Part shown: positions 30,668-40,194 of the stretch, one piece after another | Layout of the letters: the number at the start of each line of letters is the position of its first letter | How positions within the stretch are numbered: position 1 is the first letter of the stretch | Assembly: GCA_964036045.1 (NCBI GenBank) | Contig: OZ038381.1 | Location: 143,415,596 to 143,479,595 of the forward strand | Source of the DNA: Eutreptiella sp. 'Long Island Sound 2002' | Lineage: Eukaryota > Euglenozoa > Euglenophyceae > Eutreptiales > Eutreptiaceae | Reading direction: 5' to 3' | Length of the DNA stretch: 64,000 nucleotides | Notes under the pieces: generated by a model | Told to the model about the DNA's origin: nothing | The model's database searches: none | Seen by the model: only the letters and a program-made list of their open reading frames with translations | Made by a program: the position numbers and the translations under genes

Positions 30668-31215
30668 ACAATGGCCCATTACGGGCCCATATATGTATAG
30701 AAGCGTGTTTGGGTGTTGTTTGGGTTAGGTGACACGAGCTTGCAGTGGGGTTTGGGAGTGCGCCTCTCGTCTTTGAGGCCTCAGCAATGGCCCATTACGG
30801 GCCCATATATGTATAGAAGCGTGTTTGGGTGTTGTTTGGGTTAGGTGACACGAGCTTGGAGTGGGGTTTGTGAGCGCACCTCTCGTCTTTGAGGCCTTAG
30901 CAATGGCCCATTACGGGCCCATATATGTTTAGGAGTGGGTTTGGTTTGGGTTAGGTGACACAAGCTTGGAGTGGGGTTTGCGAGTGCGCCTCTTCTCTTT
31001 GAGGTCTTAGCAATGGCCCATTAGGGGCCCATGTATGTTTAGGAGTGGGTTTGGGTGTTGTTTGGGTTAGGTGACACAAGCTTGGAGTGGGGTTTGGGAG
31101 CGCACCTCTCGTCTTTGAGGCCTTAGCAATGGGCGATTATGGGCCCATATATGTATAGAAGCGGGTTTGGGTGTTGTTTGGGTTAGGTGACACGAGCTTG
31201 CAGTGGGGTTTGGGA
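30668..31215 (+). repeat. Intronic minisatellite, ~111-118-bp unit
   Basis: About five head-to-tail copies starting CAATGGCCCATTACGGGCCCATATATG and containing TTTGGGTTAGGTGACACGAGCTT. Starts are near 30,669, 30,786, 30,900, 31,011 and 31,125. The array fills most of the third intron of the disrupted gene. Confidence 0.85.
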
Positions 31216-31353
31216 GCGCGCCCGTTGTCGTTGGCACACTTTACTACATGTATCCTTTTTGCAGCATTGGTCATCACGATGAAGAATGACGAGGTGCTGG
31301 CCATCGCCGAACCTCAAGGACCGTGAGCTCGTCCGGTTCAGTGTGGGGGAGAC

Positions 31354-31367
31354 TAAGGTTTGTAACC
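31354..31367 (+). repeat. hAT terminal inverted repeat, left
   Basis: TAAGGTTTGTAACC, preceded by target duplication GGGGAGAC at 31,346-31,353. Confidence 0.93.
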
Positions 31368-31950
31368 GGTTCCGGCGATTAACGGATTAATCGGTTAATC
31401 GCCGATTATCGTCGCTAGTTTCTCAAAAATCACATGGAACTGGTTATTTTTGTAAAAAAAACGCCATCGCATCTATTATTTTATTAGAAGTGGCGGTGCG
31501 AAGCGCGCCGCAAACATCGCGCAGCGCAGCGCCAGAATTACGTAATAAAAGATTACTGCCAGCAGGATTTGAACGTGTGTCCAATATTTTCATGGTCCCG
31601 TGCATTTCCGCTGAGCTACCCTCAACCCTGACCACTGCTGCAGGTAACTTGTCAGAATGCACGAACCGGAAATTGCCATCCATACCAAAAAAACAACAGA
31701 TCCAAATTGTATGCTACATGTTACATCCTTGAATGTACATTTAGCGTCAGACTGCGTGCAAAAACAGCGCCCGTAGCAGAAGTGAAGCTTGTAGCATTTG
31801 GCGATCGGCATCCGATGTCGCACAAAGGAAACAGCGCTCAAGGTGCAACATACATATGAGGCTTATAATTGTAGGCAGCCATCAACCGGGCTCCCATTGT
31901 GCCTTCCTCCATTGCTTGTGCTAAATCCGAGAAAGTCAACCAAGCAGCAC

Positions 31951-32424
31951 TCAACAAGCGCTCAACCCCAGCCGATGTCGCAGGACAGTCCGTCTGCGAA
32001 TATTGTCACCAGTATGACGTTCAACTGAAAAACGGGTAGCACCAATGAGCATAGCGTGTAACCCTGTCCAGTCAGCGTCAATGTAGTACAGCATTGTTCC
32101 CATCAGTGATACGTCGCTGTCGCTCCAAATGTCACTGCCCATGCTGGGTTTGATGCCGTCGGCCTTAAGACTGGACACGGTCTTCTTGTTGTAAAGATTT
32201 CCTGTGGCAACAATCTCAAGTACCTGCTTGTCAATCTCCTTCTCGGAACACGAATCAAATCTCTGAGCAGAAATCTCCATACAAAAATCATGAAACTCCG
32301 GATCTGTCACCAAGTGAACTGGCGTCTTCTTTGTGCAAAGCCAATATGCCAGCTTGCGGCAGGACGGATGTCTCTTCTCCTGTGACCACTTCGGAGCTGT
32401 GGATAAGTCAACAGTCCCACTCAC
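31951..32424 (-). pseudogene. hAT transposase, N-terminal catalytic part
   Basis: The minus strand encodes KLAYWLCTKKTPVHLVTDPEFHDF, a typical hAT segment before the catalytic core, then GSDIWSDSDVSLMGTMLYYIDADW, containing the first catalytic Asp block of the RNase H-like fold, and ATRFSVERHTGDNI. After this the frame runs into a stop without the later catalytic residues or the C-terminal dimerisation domain. A splice acceptor-like AAAATCATAG lies just upstream. The part is too short to act. An upstream exon with a DNA-binding BED finger lies at 35,228-35,758 on the same strand. Confidence 0.8.
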
Positions 32425-32959
32425 CTATGATTTTAGCAGCTGTTTTTTCCCAAAATTCAAAGTCATGCATTTTCAGAACGGCGATATCAAACTGTACACA
32501 GTAGTACTGTTGTTTTTGTGTTTTCTCAAAATTTTAACAAAATTATGCTGTCGCTGGAGCCGGAACCGCAGATCAACTGTCAACAACTGCCGCGTACGCG
32601 AGTTTCAGATTCCCCACCGCCGTGCGCAATAGAAAATCGCCAAAAAGTCCACTTTTTTTCGCAGTTGGAAGCAAAGTAAAGGCATGAGCGTGTCTCCGAG
32701 ATCAATACCTTGCTGTTGATCTAAAAAAATCCAGATTGGCAGGCACAGATTTTGAGAAATTCACACTTTTCTAGCCAAAAACCACTCTTTTTCATGATTT
32801 TAGGGTCCATGGAGGCCATGTAGAGGGCCTTACAGGGCTGGAAGAGGTGGTATAGAGCCGATATATGAACAAATTGTCATCACCATTGGTAGAAGCCTAC
32901 ATGACAAGCGATGTTTTGCCTTTATTCTAGGCTATTCATCCCTTTCTCATGCACCATGG

Positions 32960-33995
32960 GGCCCAATATCCATATGGTTCATAGGTAGGGTTTTGATCAC
33001 CTATCACCGTCCACACACATGTTTGGGGCTTGGGTTGGTATTGTATGCATTTGAATGATAAGAACTACATAAAATATGATACTATGTGCATAAGAATGGG
33101 ATGAACAATGAACATTTGAGGTGTTTTTGGCCCTATTTTGCACCGTTTGTGGTCCATTTCCATATGGTTCATAGGTAGGCTTTTGCGTGCCTATCACCGT
33201 ACACACACATGTTTGGGGCTTAGGTTGTTATTGTAAGCATTTGTATGATAGGTGCTACATATAATATGATAGTATGTGCATAAGAATGGGATGAACGATG
33301 AACATTTGAGGTGTTTTTGGCCCTATTTTGCACCGTTTGTGGTCCAATATCCATATGGTTCATAGGTAGGGTTTTGATCACCTATCACCGTCCACACACA
33401 TGTTTGGGGCTTGGGTTGGTATTGTATGCATTTGAATGATAATAACTACATAAAATATGATAGTATGTGCATAAGAATGGGATGAACGATGAACATTTGA
33501 GGTGTTTTTGGCCCTATTTTGCACCGTTTTGTAGTCCATTTCCATATGGTTCATAGGTGGGTTTTTGCGTGCCTATCACCGTACACACACATGTTTGGGG
33601 CTTAGGTTGTTATTGTAAGCATTTGTATGATAGGTGCTACATATAATATGATAGTATGTGCATAAGAATGGGATGAACGATGAAGATTTGAGGTGTTTTT
33701 GGCCCTATTTTGCACCGTTTGTGGTCCAATATCCATATGGTTCATAGGTAGGGTTTTGATCACCTATCACCGTCCACACACATGTTTGGGGCTTGGGTTG
33801 GTATTGTATGCATTTGAATGATAAGAACTACATAAACTATGATACTACGGGCATAAGAATGGGATGAACGATGTAGATTTGAGGTGTTTTTGGCCCGTTT
33901 TTGCACCTTTTGCGCTCCATATCCATATGGTTCATAGGTAGGGTTTTGATCACCTATCACCGTCCACACACATGTTTGGGGCATAGGATGGCATT
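32960..33995 (+). repeat. Tandem repeat, 190-191-bp unit (family 1)
   Basis: CATATGGTTCATAGGT recurs at 32,971, 33,161, 33,352, 33,543, 33,734 and 33,924, giving spacings of 190 or 191. One more copy lies at about 34,495-34,665 after family 2. No coding potential. Confidence 0.92.
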
Positions 33996-34059
33996 GTAAG
34001 CACAAATGGCCTTTTTCTGGTCACATATTGATTTTTTTTGGCTTCGTACAAGCAGTTGA

Positions 34060-34480
34060 AGGATCCCCCCCCCTATTTTGAGGGTGCTGGATGCAAAAAA
34101 GCAAGTTGTATGCACGCACGAACTACGAAAGCACAATCTACAGCATCTGTATGCACCAAAATTTGCTATTTTTCATGGAAAAACTGCCAAAAATGGCCGT
34201 TTCTTGGTCAAAAATAGAGTATTTTGGCCTCAGACAGGCAGTTGCAGAGCCCCCCCCCTCCCATTTTGAGGGTGCTCGATGCAAAAAAGAATGCTGTTTG
34301 GACACACCGATTGCCCAAACACAATTTACAGCATTCTAATGCCCCAAAATCTGCCATTTTTCAACAAAATCGGCGAAAAATAGCCATTTTTTTTATCAAA
34401 AATTGTTTGTTTTTTTCAGCCTGAAACAAGCAGCTGAACCACCCCCCCTCCCGATTGGAGGGTGCTCGTTGCAAAAAAGC
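34060..34480 (+). repeat. Tandem repeat, ~190-bp unit (family 2)
   Basis: AGGGTGCT followed by a GCAAAAAAG string recurs at 34,081, 34,269 and 34,459 (spacings 188 and 190), each with a C-run before it. The sequence is unrelated to family 1. Confidence 0.85.
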
Positions 34481-34799
34481 GAAATACGCCAAAGAACTAC
34501 ATAAAATATGATAGTATGTGCATAAGAATGGGATGAGCGATGAATATTTGAGGTGTTTTTGGCCCTATTTTGCACCGTTTGTGGTCCATTTCCATATGGT
34601 TCATAGGTAGGCTTTTGCGTGCCTATCACCGTACACACACATGTTTGAGGCTTAGGTTGTTGTTTTTGGGGAACAATGGGGTAGGAGGAAGCCCCCCCCC
34701 TGCTATTTGGGGGGTGTATAATTAAAACAAAAGGTTACTTTTGGTCTTTTTGGGTACAAAACCTATTTTCATGGTTTTTTCGTGCCTATACTATACTAT

Positions 34800-35160
34800 A
34801 CAGGTGACTGGTGTGCAGCACTGTTCTGCTGCACCACCCCAGAGCAGACAAAAATACTCCAAAATAGGCCGAATTCCAGGGTTTTTGATGGTTTCGGAGA
34901 AAGCTCGGGTGGGAGGAACCCCCCCATCCCTATTTTGGGGCCAGAGAATCCAAAGAAAATTGGAATTTCTGCCGAAAATCCTCTATAGGCAGGTACACTG
35001 GTGTGCAGCACTGTTCTGCAGGACCAGCCCAGAGCAGGCAACAATACCCCAAAATAGGCCAAATTTCAGGGTTTTTGATATTTTTGGACAAAATTTGGGT
35101 AGGAGGACCCCCCCCCCCCTATTTTGGGGCCGTAGAAACCAAAAAAATAGGTCATTTCCC
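34800..35160 (+). repeat. Tandem repeat, ~190-bp unit (family 3)
   Basis: CTGGTGTGCAGCACTGTTCTGC recurs at 34,808 and 34,998 (spacing 190), each followed by CCAAAATAGGCC and a C-run plus CCTATTTTGGGGCC. Unrelated in sequence to families 1 and 2. Confidence 0.8.
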
Positions 35161-35227
35161 GCGAAAAACTCCTTTTTGTCGACTTTTTGAATTTTGGGAA
35201 AAAACAGCTGCTAAAAGCTGTCTCTGT

Positions 35228-35758
35228 CACCTGCAAGGAGGCTTGATTGTCAATCGTCTTCTCCATTTGTTGGGTGTACCATTCCTTGTGCTGAGCCACC
35301 AGATGACTGCGTAAATTCGTCGTTCCACCGCAATGCTTGATTCTTGTGTTGCAAGGCTGCCCATCTTTTCTCTGCAGGGTACACTGGGCAAAACCGGGCT
35401 GAGGAGCATCCGTGAATGAAAGCCACACAGTGGATGTTCGACGAGAAGATGAATTCGGTGTAATGAACATTGCTGAAGTTAATGCTGCCTGCGAGAGAGT
35501 CTCTGCACTTTCTGTTGCCGCCGATTGCTCAGCGTCCAGTTTTTTCTTCTTGCGCTGTTGTTCATATTCCTGTTCCTGTCGCTCCGTCTCCTCATTGGAT
35601 CGAGAGATGAATTGCTCACAGCCGCTGAGGTGTTCCAAGGGTTCCCACGTCCGGGCTGAGACAGGGTAACCCTTCCAATGGACGTGCTGCTGCTTCTCTG
35701 ATATGCCAGTAGCTGGACTTTATGCCATTCTCTCTGCAACAATGTCCTCCGCCTCATA
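35228..35758 (-). pseudogene. hAT exon: chromodomain plus BED zinc finger
   Basis: Read on the minus strand from 35,758: a chromodomain with YEAEDIVAERMA, one in-frame TAA, then HVHWKGYPVSARTWEPLEHL and an end helix (CEQFISRS). It is followed by a Glu/Gln/Lys-rich charged segment and a BED-type finger: W and F (TVWLSF), Cys residues (FAQC, GQPC), then GGTTNLRSHLVAQH with the closing His. The exon ends at a donor-like GCAG/GTGACAG near 35,228. BED fingers are usual at the N-terminus of hAT transposases; a fused chromodomain is not. The single stop suggests recent decay. Confidence 0.7.
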
Positions 35759-36426
35759 GGTATCAGATTGTCCATGAGGATCAGCCAAGTGATGGGGTGT
35801 TCGCAGTGGTTTGCCGGTTTGACCCTTTTGGTGGTAGTCTCTATGGAGCAGCAGGTTTGGCAACACTTATCCCACGGCGTCCCATTTCGCAACTAAAAAA
35901 ACTATACAAAAAAACAACAAGTAGACAAAATAGTTCCCAAACCATTTTGAGATTTGAAAAGGAAATTGCAGTGCAGATTTTTTTTATTGCAAAACAATAT
36001 ATGGGTTTAGGAAGACAAAGCTACATCCGCACTGATGTCAAAGTTTGGTGACATCACCGACGATGTCACTCAGGTACAGAACAAAGTCCGAAAATTTTTT
36101 TTAAGAAAAAGTTTTGAAATTTTTTTTTTAAAGAAATGTTCAGTGGAAACATGTTTTGTATTGGAAAACAACTTTGAAAACATGACACAGAAGTCACAAA
36201 TCAGTGAAAAAAACTTTGTGTTTTCACTTTGTAGTTCGAATAGTGTGCCTTGCTAGGTGCAATCGGAAAAACAATCGGAAATAACCGATTAATAGGGAAA
36301 AACTGGTTAATTGGGTCCATCAAATGCAATAATCGCATCCAACCGGTTATTTTAGATACAATAATCGCATTGAATTGGTTATTTTCAATATAATAATCGA
36401 AAAAAAACGGTTATTTTTTTTTGGGA

Positions 36427-36440
36427 GGTTACAAACCTTA
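36427..36440 (-). repeat. hAT terminal inverted repeat, right
   Basis: GGTTACAAACCTTA, exact inverse of the left end, followed by GGGGAGAC at 36,441-36,448. Confidence 0.93.
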
Positions 36441-36786
36441 GGGGAGACCTTCGACGCCAACGTCAAGGTCTTGCTGGCCGTGGTTCCCCGCTCACAAAGC
36501 ACGGGCCCGCGCGACACGCACATCGTGCGCCGGGTCTGCCAGGGACCCCCCTTCGTGAGGTGGCGCCGCAGGGTTCGCGAGGGTGGCGCATTGCCCCCCA
36601 CATGGGGGCCCCCGGCGGTGGTTGTGGGTGACGAGGAGGGCAATACCTTCATGGAGGAATGGTATTGCCCTCAAGTGATCATTATTTCTTTTTGGGACGC
36701 AAAAAAGAACACCAAAAAGAGGGAGGAACATTCCGCAATGTTCCCGGTGTGGGCGACGGGGGCCAACCCGAAACATTTTTTTTCAG

Positions 36787-38419
36787 GATTTCTGAGTTCG
36801 CGACCGTCAAGGTCGCGGAGGACAGAGAAGAGCGGGGTTTGCCCGCATGGGCAAACGAGGAGGTGGAGCAGGAGGTGCCCTGCGAGCTCCTCCTGCCCCT
36901 TGCGCACCCATTGGGCCGGAAGGTGCGCAAAATGTTTTGGGACAAGGGGGACTTGGGGGACGTGAGGGTGCCGGCGCACCAACACGCGGAGGAGGTGTAC
37001 CAAAGGGGGGAACATCTCCGCCTCCGTGAGTGGTCGCCAGACGACGTAGCCGACTACGAGGAGCGCCTGCGGTATTTCAAGGGCGACCATGTTTTTGTGG
37101 GGGGGGAGGGGGTGGAGGGGCCCGAAGAGGAGGAGGGGGAGGAGGTCGAAGAGGAGGAGGGGGTGGAGGCTGAAGAGGAGGAGGGGGTGGAGGCCGAGGA
37201 GGAGGAGGTGGGGGAGACCGAAGAGGAGGAGGTGGAGGAGACCGAATAGGAGGAGGGGGGGGAGTCGAAAGAGGAAGAGCGGAAGGCCGCGGTGGACATT
37301 GAACCAGAATTGGGTATTGAGGTGGACGTCGCCCCACCACCCCACCCCCCCGCCCCCCATGCCAAACCAAGCCTGAAGGGCGCGGGGGCCTTTCCCCCTC
37401 CAAGACCAGCCCCCAAGCACGCTCCCGCCATGCCTGCCCCCCCCAAACCTCCCGCCAAGGGTGCCGTACGCCGGAAGCCTCAGCTGGCGTACAAGTATGG
37501 CGGGAAGAAGGAGTTGGTGGAGAGTGCGAGCAATGGCACGCTCCGAGAGGTCCCCGGTATGTATTACATCTTGGGGAGGTGGGTGGACCGGCGCCACCCC
37601 CTGCCCCTCCGGCAGTTGGGTGCCCCCCGTGGCGCTCCGGGTGTGGGGCACCTGTATGCTCTGTTTTTTGAGGCCCAGCCGGACGGCACGATGCGCACGC
37701 GCGTGTGCCAGACGGCTGGTGCGGGGTATGCCGAGGTGGAGTACATATGTACCCACCTTGGCACTCTGTTTGAGGGTGTCCCGGGGTGCACCAAAATGCC
37801 CCCGGTCCACTTTTGGGTGTCCCCGCCTAAGCGGGAGACAAAGGTTTCAGTGCTGAGGAACAGGAGTAGGGGGATTGCGCGATGTGCGTTGCTTTTGGCA
37901 CGCATTATGGCGCATTGGATCAAGGGGGGACACTACGTCCCCCTTGAGGACCTCCCCGGAGTCCGCGCGGGCGAGGAGTTCACAACCGTAGCCGAGATGT
38001 GGGAGGATGTTGCCATGTTGGCTGCATGGAGGGGGGACATGGCGCGCAGGCCGGGCCAGTGGCCCTCCGGCAAGCTGGGCGCCGTGTGTGACGAGGTGAC
38101 GACCATGGTGGAGGCCCGGACGAATGAGCCTCCCCTCGTGCCATTGTCTTGGGTGGGGGGCCTTGCGTTGGCGCTTGCGGGTGAGGAGTTGTTGCGCGTG
38201 CCGTGTGCGTGCGTTGTGCCCTACTCTTTTGGGGGGCGTTTTGGAGAAATCCAAACGTTCGTGTCCGAGGGGAGGTGGGGGAAGGTTAGGACGGAGGCCT
38301 GTTGCACCAGCATGGTGCAACAAAGGGTGTGGTTGGCCCAATGGGTGTCAGGGGGCGACTACTCCTCTGCCGGACTGGAGCATCCGATCGGTCGTCGCGC
38401 GATCGCAGCAGAAAAATAA
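36787..38419 (+). CDS. Last exon of the disrupted gene, with internal TAG
   Basis: The acceptor TTTCAG at 36,781-36,786 joins the previous exon in phase to read EEWISEFATVKVAED. A globular-looking part follows, then a Glu-rich repeat (37,090-37,246; about five EEEEGVEAE-type units) ended by TAG at 37,247. The codon is flanked by GAA and GAG, so GAG-to-TAG is likely. The same frame continues with a Pro-rich linker and about 300 well-composed residues from PQLAYKYGGKKELVES to the TAA at 38,419. This C-terminal part has Cys, Trp and hydrophobic residues typical of a folded domain, but I do not recognise it. Confidence 0.5.
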
Positions 38420-39960
38420 TACAAAACTAAGAAAACGACGCACCGCCAGCAAAAATAAAGCGCAAAATCGTTTTTTCCGACCTCAGAAACCCCCCAAAAA
38501 ACTTTACGCCGCTGTTTGGCGAGGTCGCAAAATTTAGGACACTCACAAAACAAAGACGAACAATAGAGTCGCGACGGCGAAGAACCTGAGCGTTGCATGC
38601 TCCAAAACACCTAGCAAAGTGCGTGTCCTAGACGCTAGGGACTTGTGCGCGCTCCACAAACAAAGAAGAAGAAAAGAGGCGAACACCAAAAACCAGCAAG
38701 CCACGACGACGAAGACAAGAACAAAGCGACCGCCGAGCCACCTAGCAAAGTGCGTGCCATAGGAGCTAGGCGGCATGTGCGCGTCAAAAAAAAAAAAAAA
38801 AAAAAGAGAGAAGGAGACGCAACAAAAAGAGAAACACCAAACCACAAACAAAAAAGACGCGACCACGGACCACGGGAAAACGAGGTATGGCAACCAAGTA
38901 TGTTACGGCCCCATGCGTCATACATATCGTATTCACCGCTACATATACGTGGATGAGAAAACCAAGTATGTTGCGAAGGAGGGCGCCCAAGGGACAACAC
39001 CGCACGCAAAAAAAAAAAAAAAAAAGAACGACGAACCGCCACGCACGTCAAAAGGCACGCCCGCAAACACAAACCACAACCATATATCCCCCATATTTAT
39101 TCCTCCATAGGCCCCGACTGCCGCGAGAAAAAAAAAAAAAAAATTCCACAAAAGCGCAAAAGGTATGGGGCGGCCACGGACAAAGGGGAAACAATGAAAA
39201 GGCGAACAAGCGAACGTTCACCAACCACGAGGAAACAACGGTACGGCGAGCAAGTATGTTAACGATACGAGGGAGGGCGCCAAAGGGACGGACCACGCAC
39301 ACACGCACACACATAAACAAGACCGCAAGGAGCGAGAAGACGGAGACAAGAGCAAGGAAAAACAAGGTATGAACCCCACACCGCCCCGCCCGCAAACACA
39401 CACACGCTCTCGCTATAGGGAATGACCACGTACCACGGGGAAACAATGGTATGGAGGTATGACGAACAAGTATGTTAAAAATGCGAGGGAAGGCGCCAAG
39501 GGGACGAAAACACAAACGCACACAAAGCCGCAAGATGCACGAAGACGGAGACGAGACAAAAGAAAGTCATGGTATGCAACCCCATCCCCGCCCCACCCAC
39601 AAACAAACACACGCTTTCTCTATAGGGGACGGCAACAAGAAGCGGCACAAGGTACAACAAGTATGTTGGAAAAAAAAAAAACCACGAAACCGCCATCCAC
39701 GCCCTCTCTATAGGGGAAACGCAATGCGGAGAGGTATGTTATCGAAGACGCAGCGAGAAGAAAAAAAAAACACGAGGGAGGAGACACAAACCACAACACG
39801 CAAAAAAAAAAAAAAACAAAAAACAAAAAGGACCTGCGCACGCTCTTTCTCAACAGGGGAAGAAAACATGATGGGACGAAAAGACAGGTACGTACTACGC
39901 ATCACACATGCCACGCATCTCTGCTACGCATCTACAGGACCTCTTCTTCTGCCTTTTGAA
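38420..39960 (+). repeat. Degenerate repeats with A-tracts and splice-like motifs
   Basis: No gene is supported here. Recurrent pieces include CACCTAGCAAAGTGCGTG (38,606 and 38,739), CAAGTATGTT (about 38,895, 38,962, 39,250, 39,467, 39,658) and GAGGGCGCC(A)AAGGGAC (38,975, 39,281, 39,487). A-runs of 13-19 occur. CTATAG followed by GGGA and GTATG recurs. Open frames are Lys/Thr-rich products of the composition. Confidence 0.6.
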
Positions 39961-40194
39961 ACATGCCGACGACCGACGACGAGAACCAGCCAAGGTATGA
40001 CACACCCCACCCCACCAACCACACACCGCGAGCACACGCACGCGCACGCACGACAGCCACACCGAGCGCGACCCCCCCCCCCCCCCCCACGCCACCCACA
40101 CCAACACGAAGGGCCACACAGCGCACACACACACACCAGGGCCAAGGGGAAGGACACCCGGAAGACACACCCACCGCAACACCACACCACACCA

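Larger units (their letters stand above)
31354..36440 (-). mobile_element. hAT-type DNA transposon (defective), in exon 4
   Basis: Perfect 14-bp terminal inverted repeats TAAGGTTTGTAACC / GGTTACAAACCTTA, flanked by the 8-bp duplication GGGGAGAC at 31,346-31,353 and 36,441-36,448. Eight-bp duplications are the mark of hAT elements. Subterminal AACCGGTT- and TTAATCGGTTAA-like repeats cluster at both ends (31,367-31,400 and 36,270-36,415), as expected for transposase binding. Coding remnants on the minus strand are a chromodomain plus BED finger and a transposase N-terminal part. The middle is filled by tandem repeats. The transposase C-terminal half is missing, so the element is non-autonomous now, though its ends look mobilisable. 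Confidence 0.92.
29556..38419 (+). pseudogene. Multi-exon host-type gene, function unknown, split by hAT insertion
   Basis: Five exons join in phase by GT-AG introns: 29,556-29,820; 29,939-30,425; 30,543-30,632; 31,265-31,353 continued at 36,449-36,661; 36,787-38,419. Introns are 118, 117, 632 and 125 bp; the third is a minisatellite. The start is the ATG giving MSDKATATAAWDLKDPEAAN. Exon 2 encodes a Gln/Glu-rich segment, exon 3 a charged helix. The gene is inactive as read: a 5,087-bp hAT element sits in exon 4; exon 4 needs a one-base correction between EVLAIA and NLKDRELVRF; and exon 5 has an in-frame TAG at 37,247-37,249. I recognise no family. Only about 195 bp separate the start from a Helitron end, so upstream sequence may be lost. 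Confidence 0.6.

Noticed and set aside
31556-31627. tRNA-like A and B boxes on the minus strand (GGTAGCTCAGCGG and GTTCAAATCC)
   Set aside because: The T-arm and acceptor strands do not pair, so it is not a tRNA gene. It may be a SINE relic, but no tail or duplication was found.
33000-34640. Spaced repeats resembling a CRISPR array
   Set aside because: The repeat unit is the whole 190 bp with no unique spacers, and the context is eukaryotic.
38630-39530. Lys- and Phe-rich frames around poly-A stretches
   Set aside because: Direct translations of A-runs and their complements.
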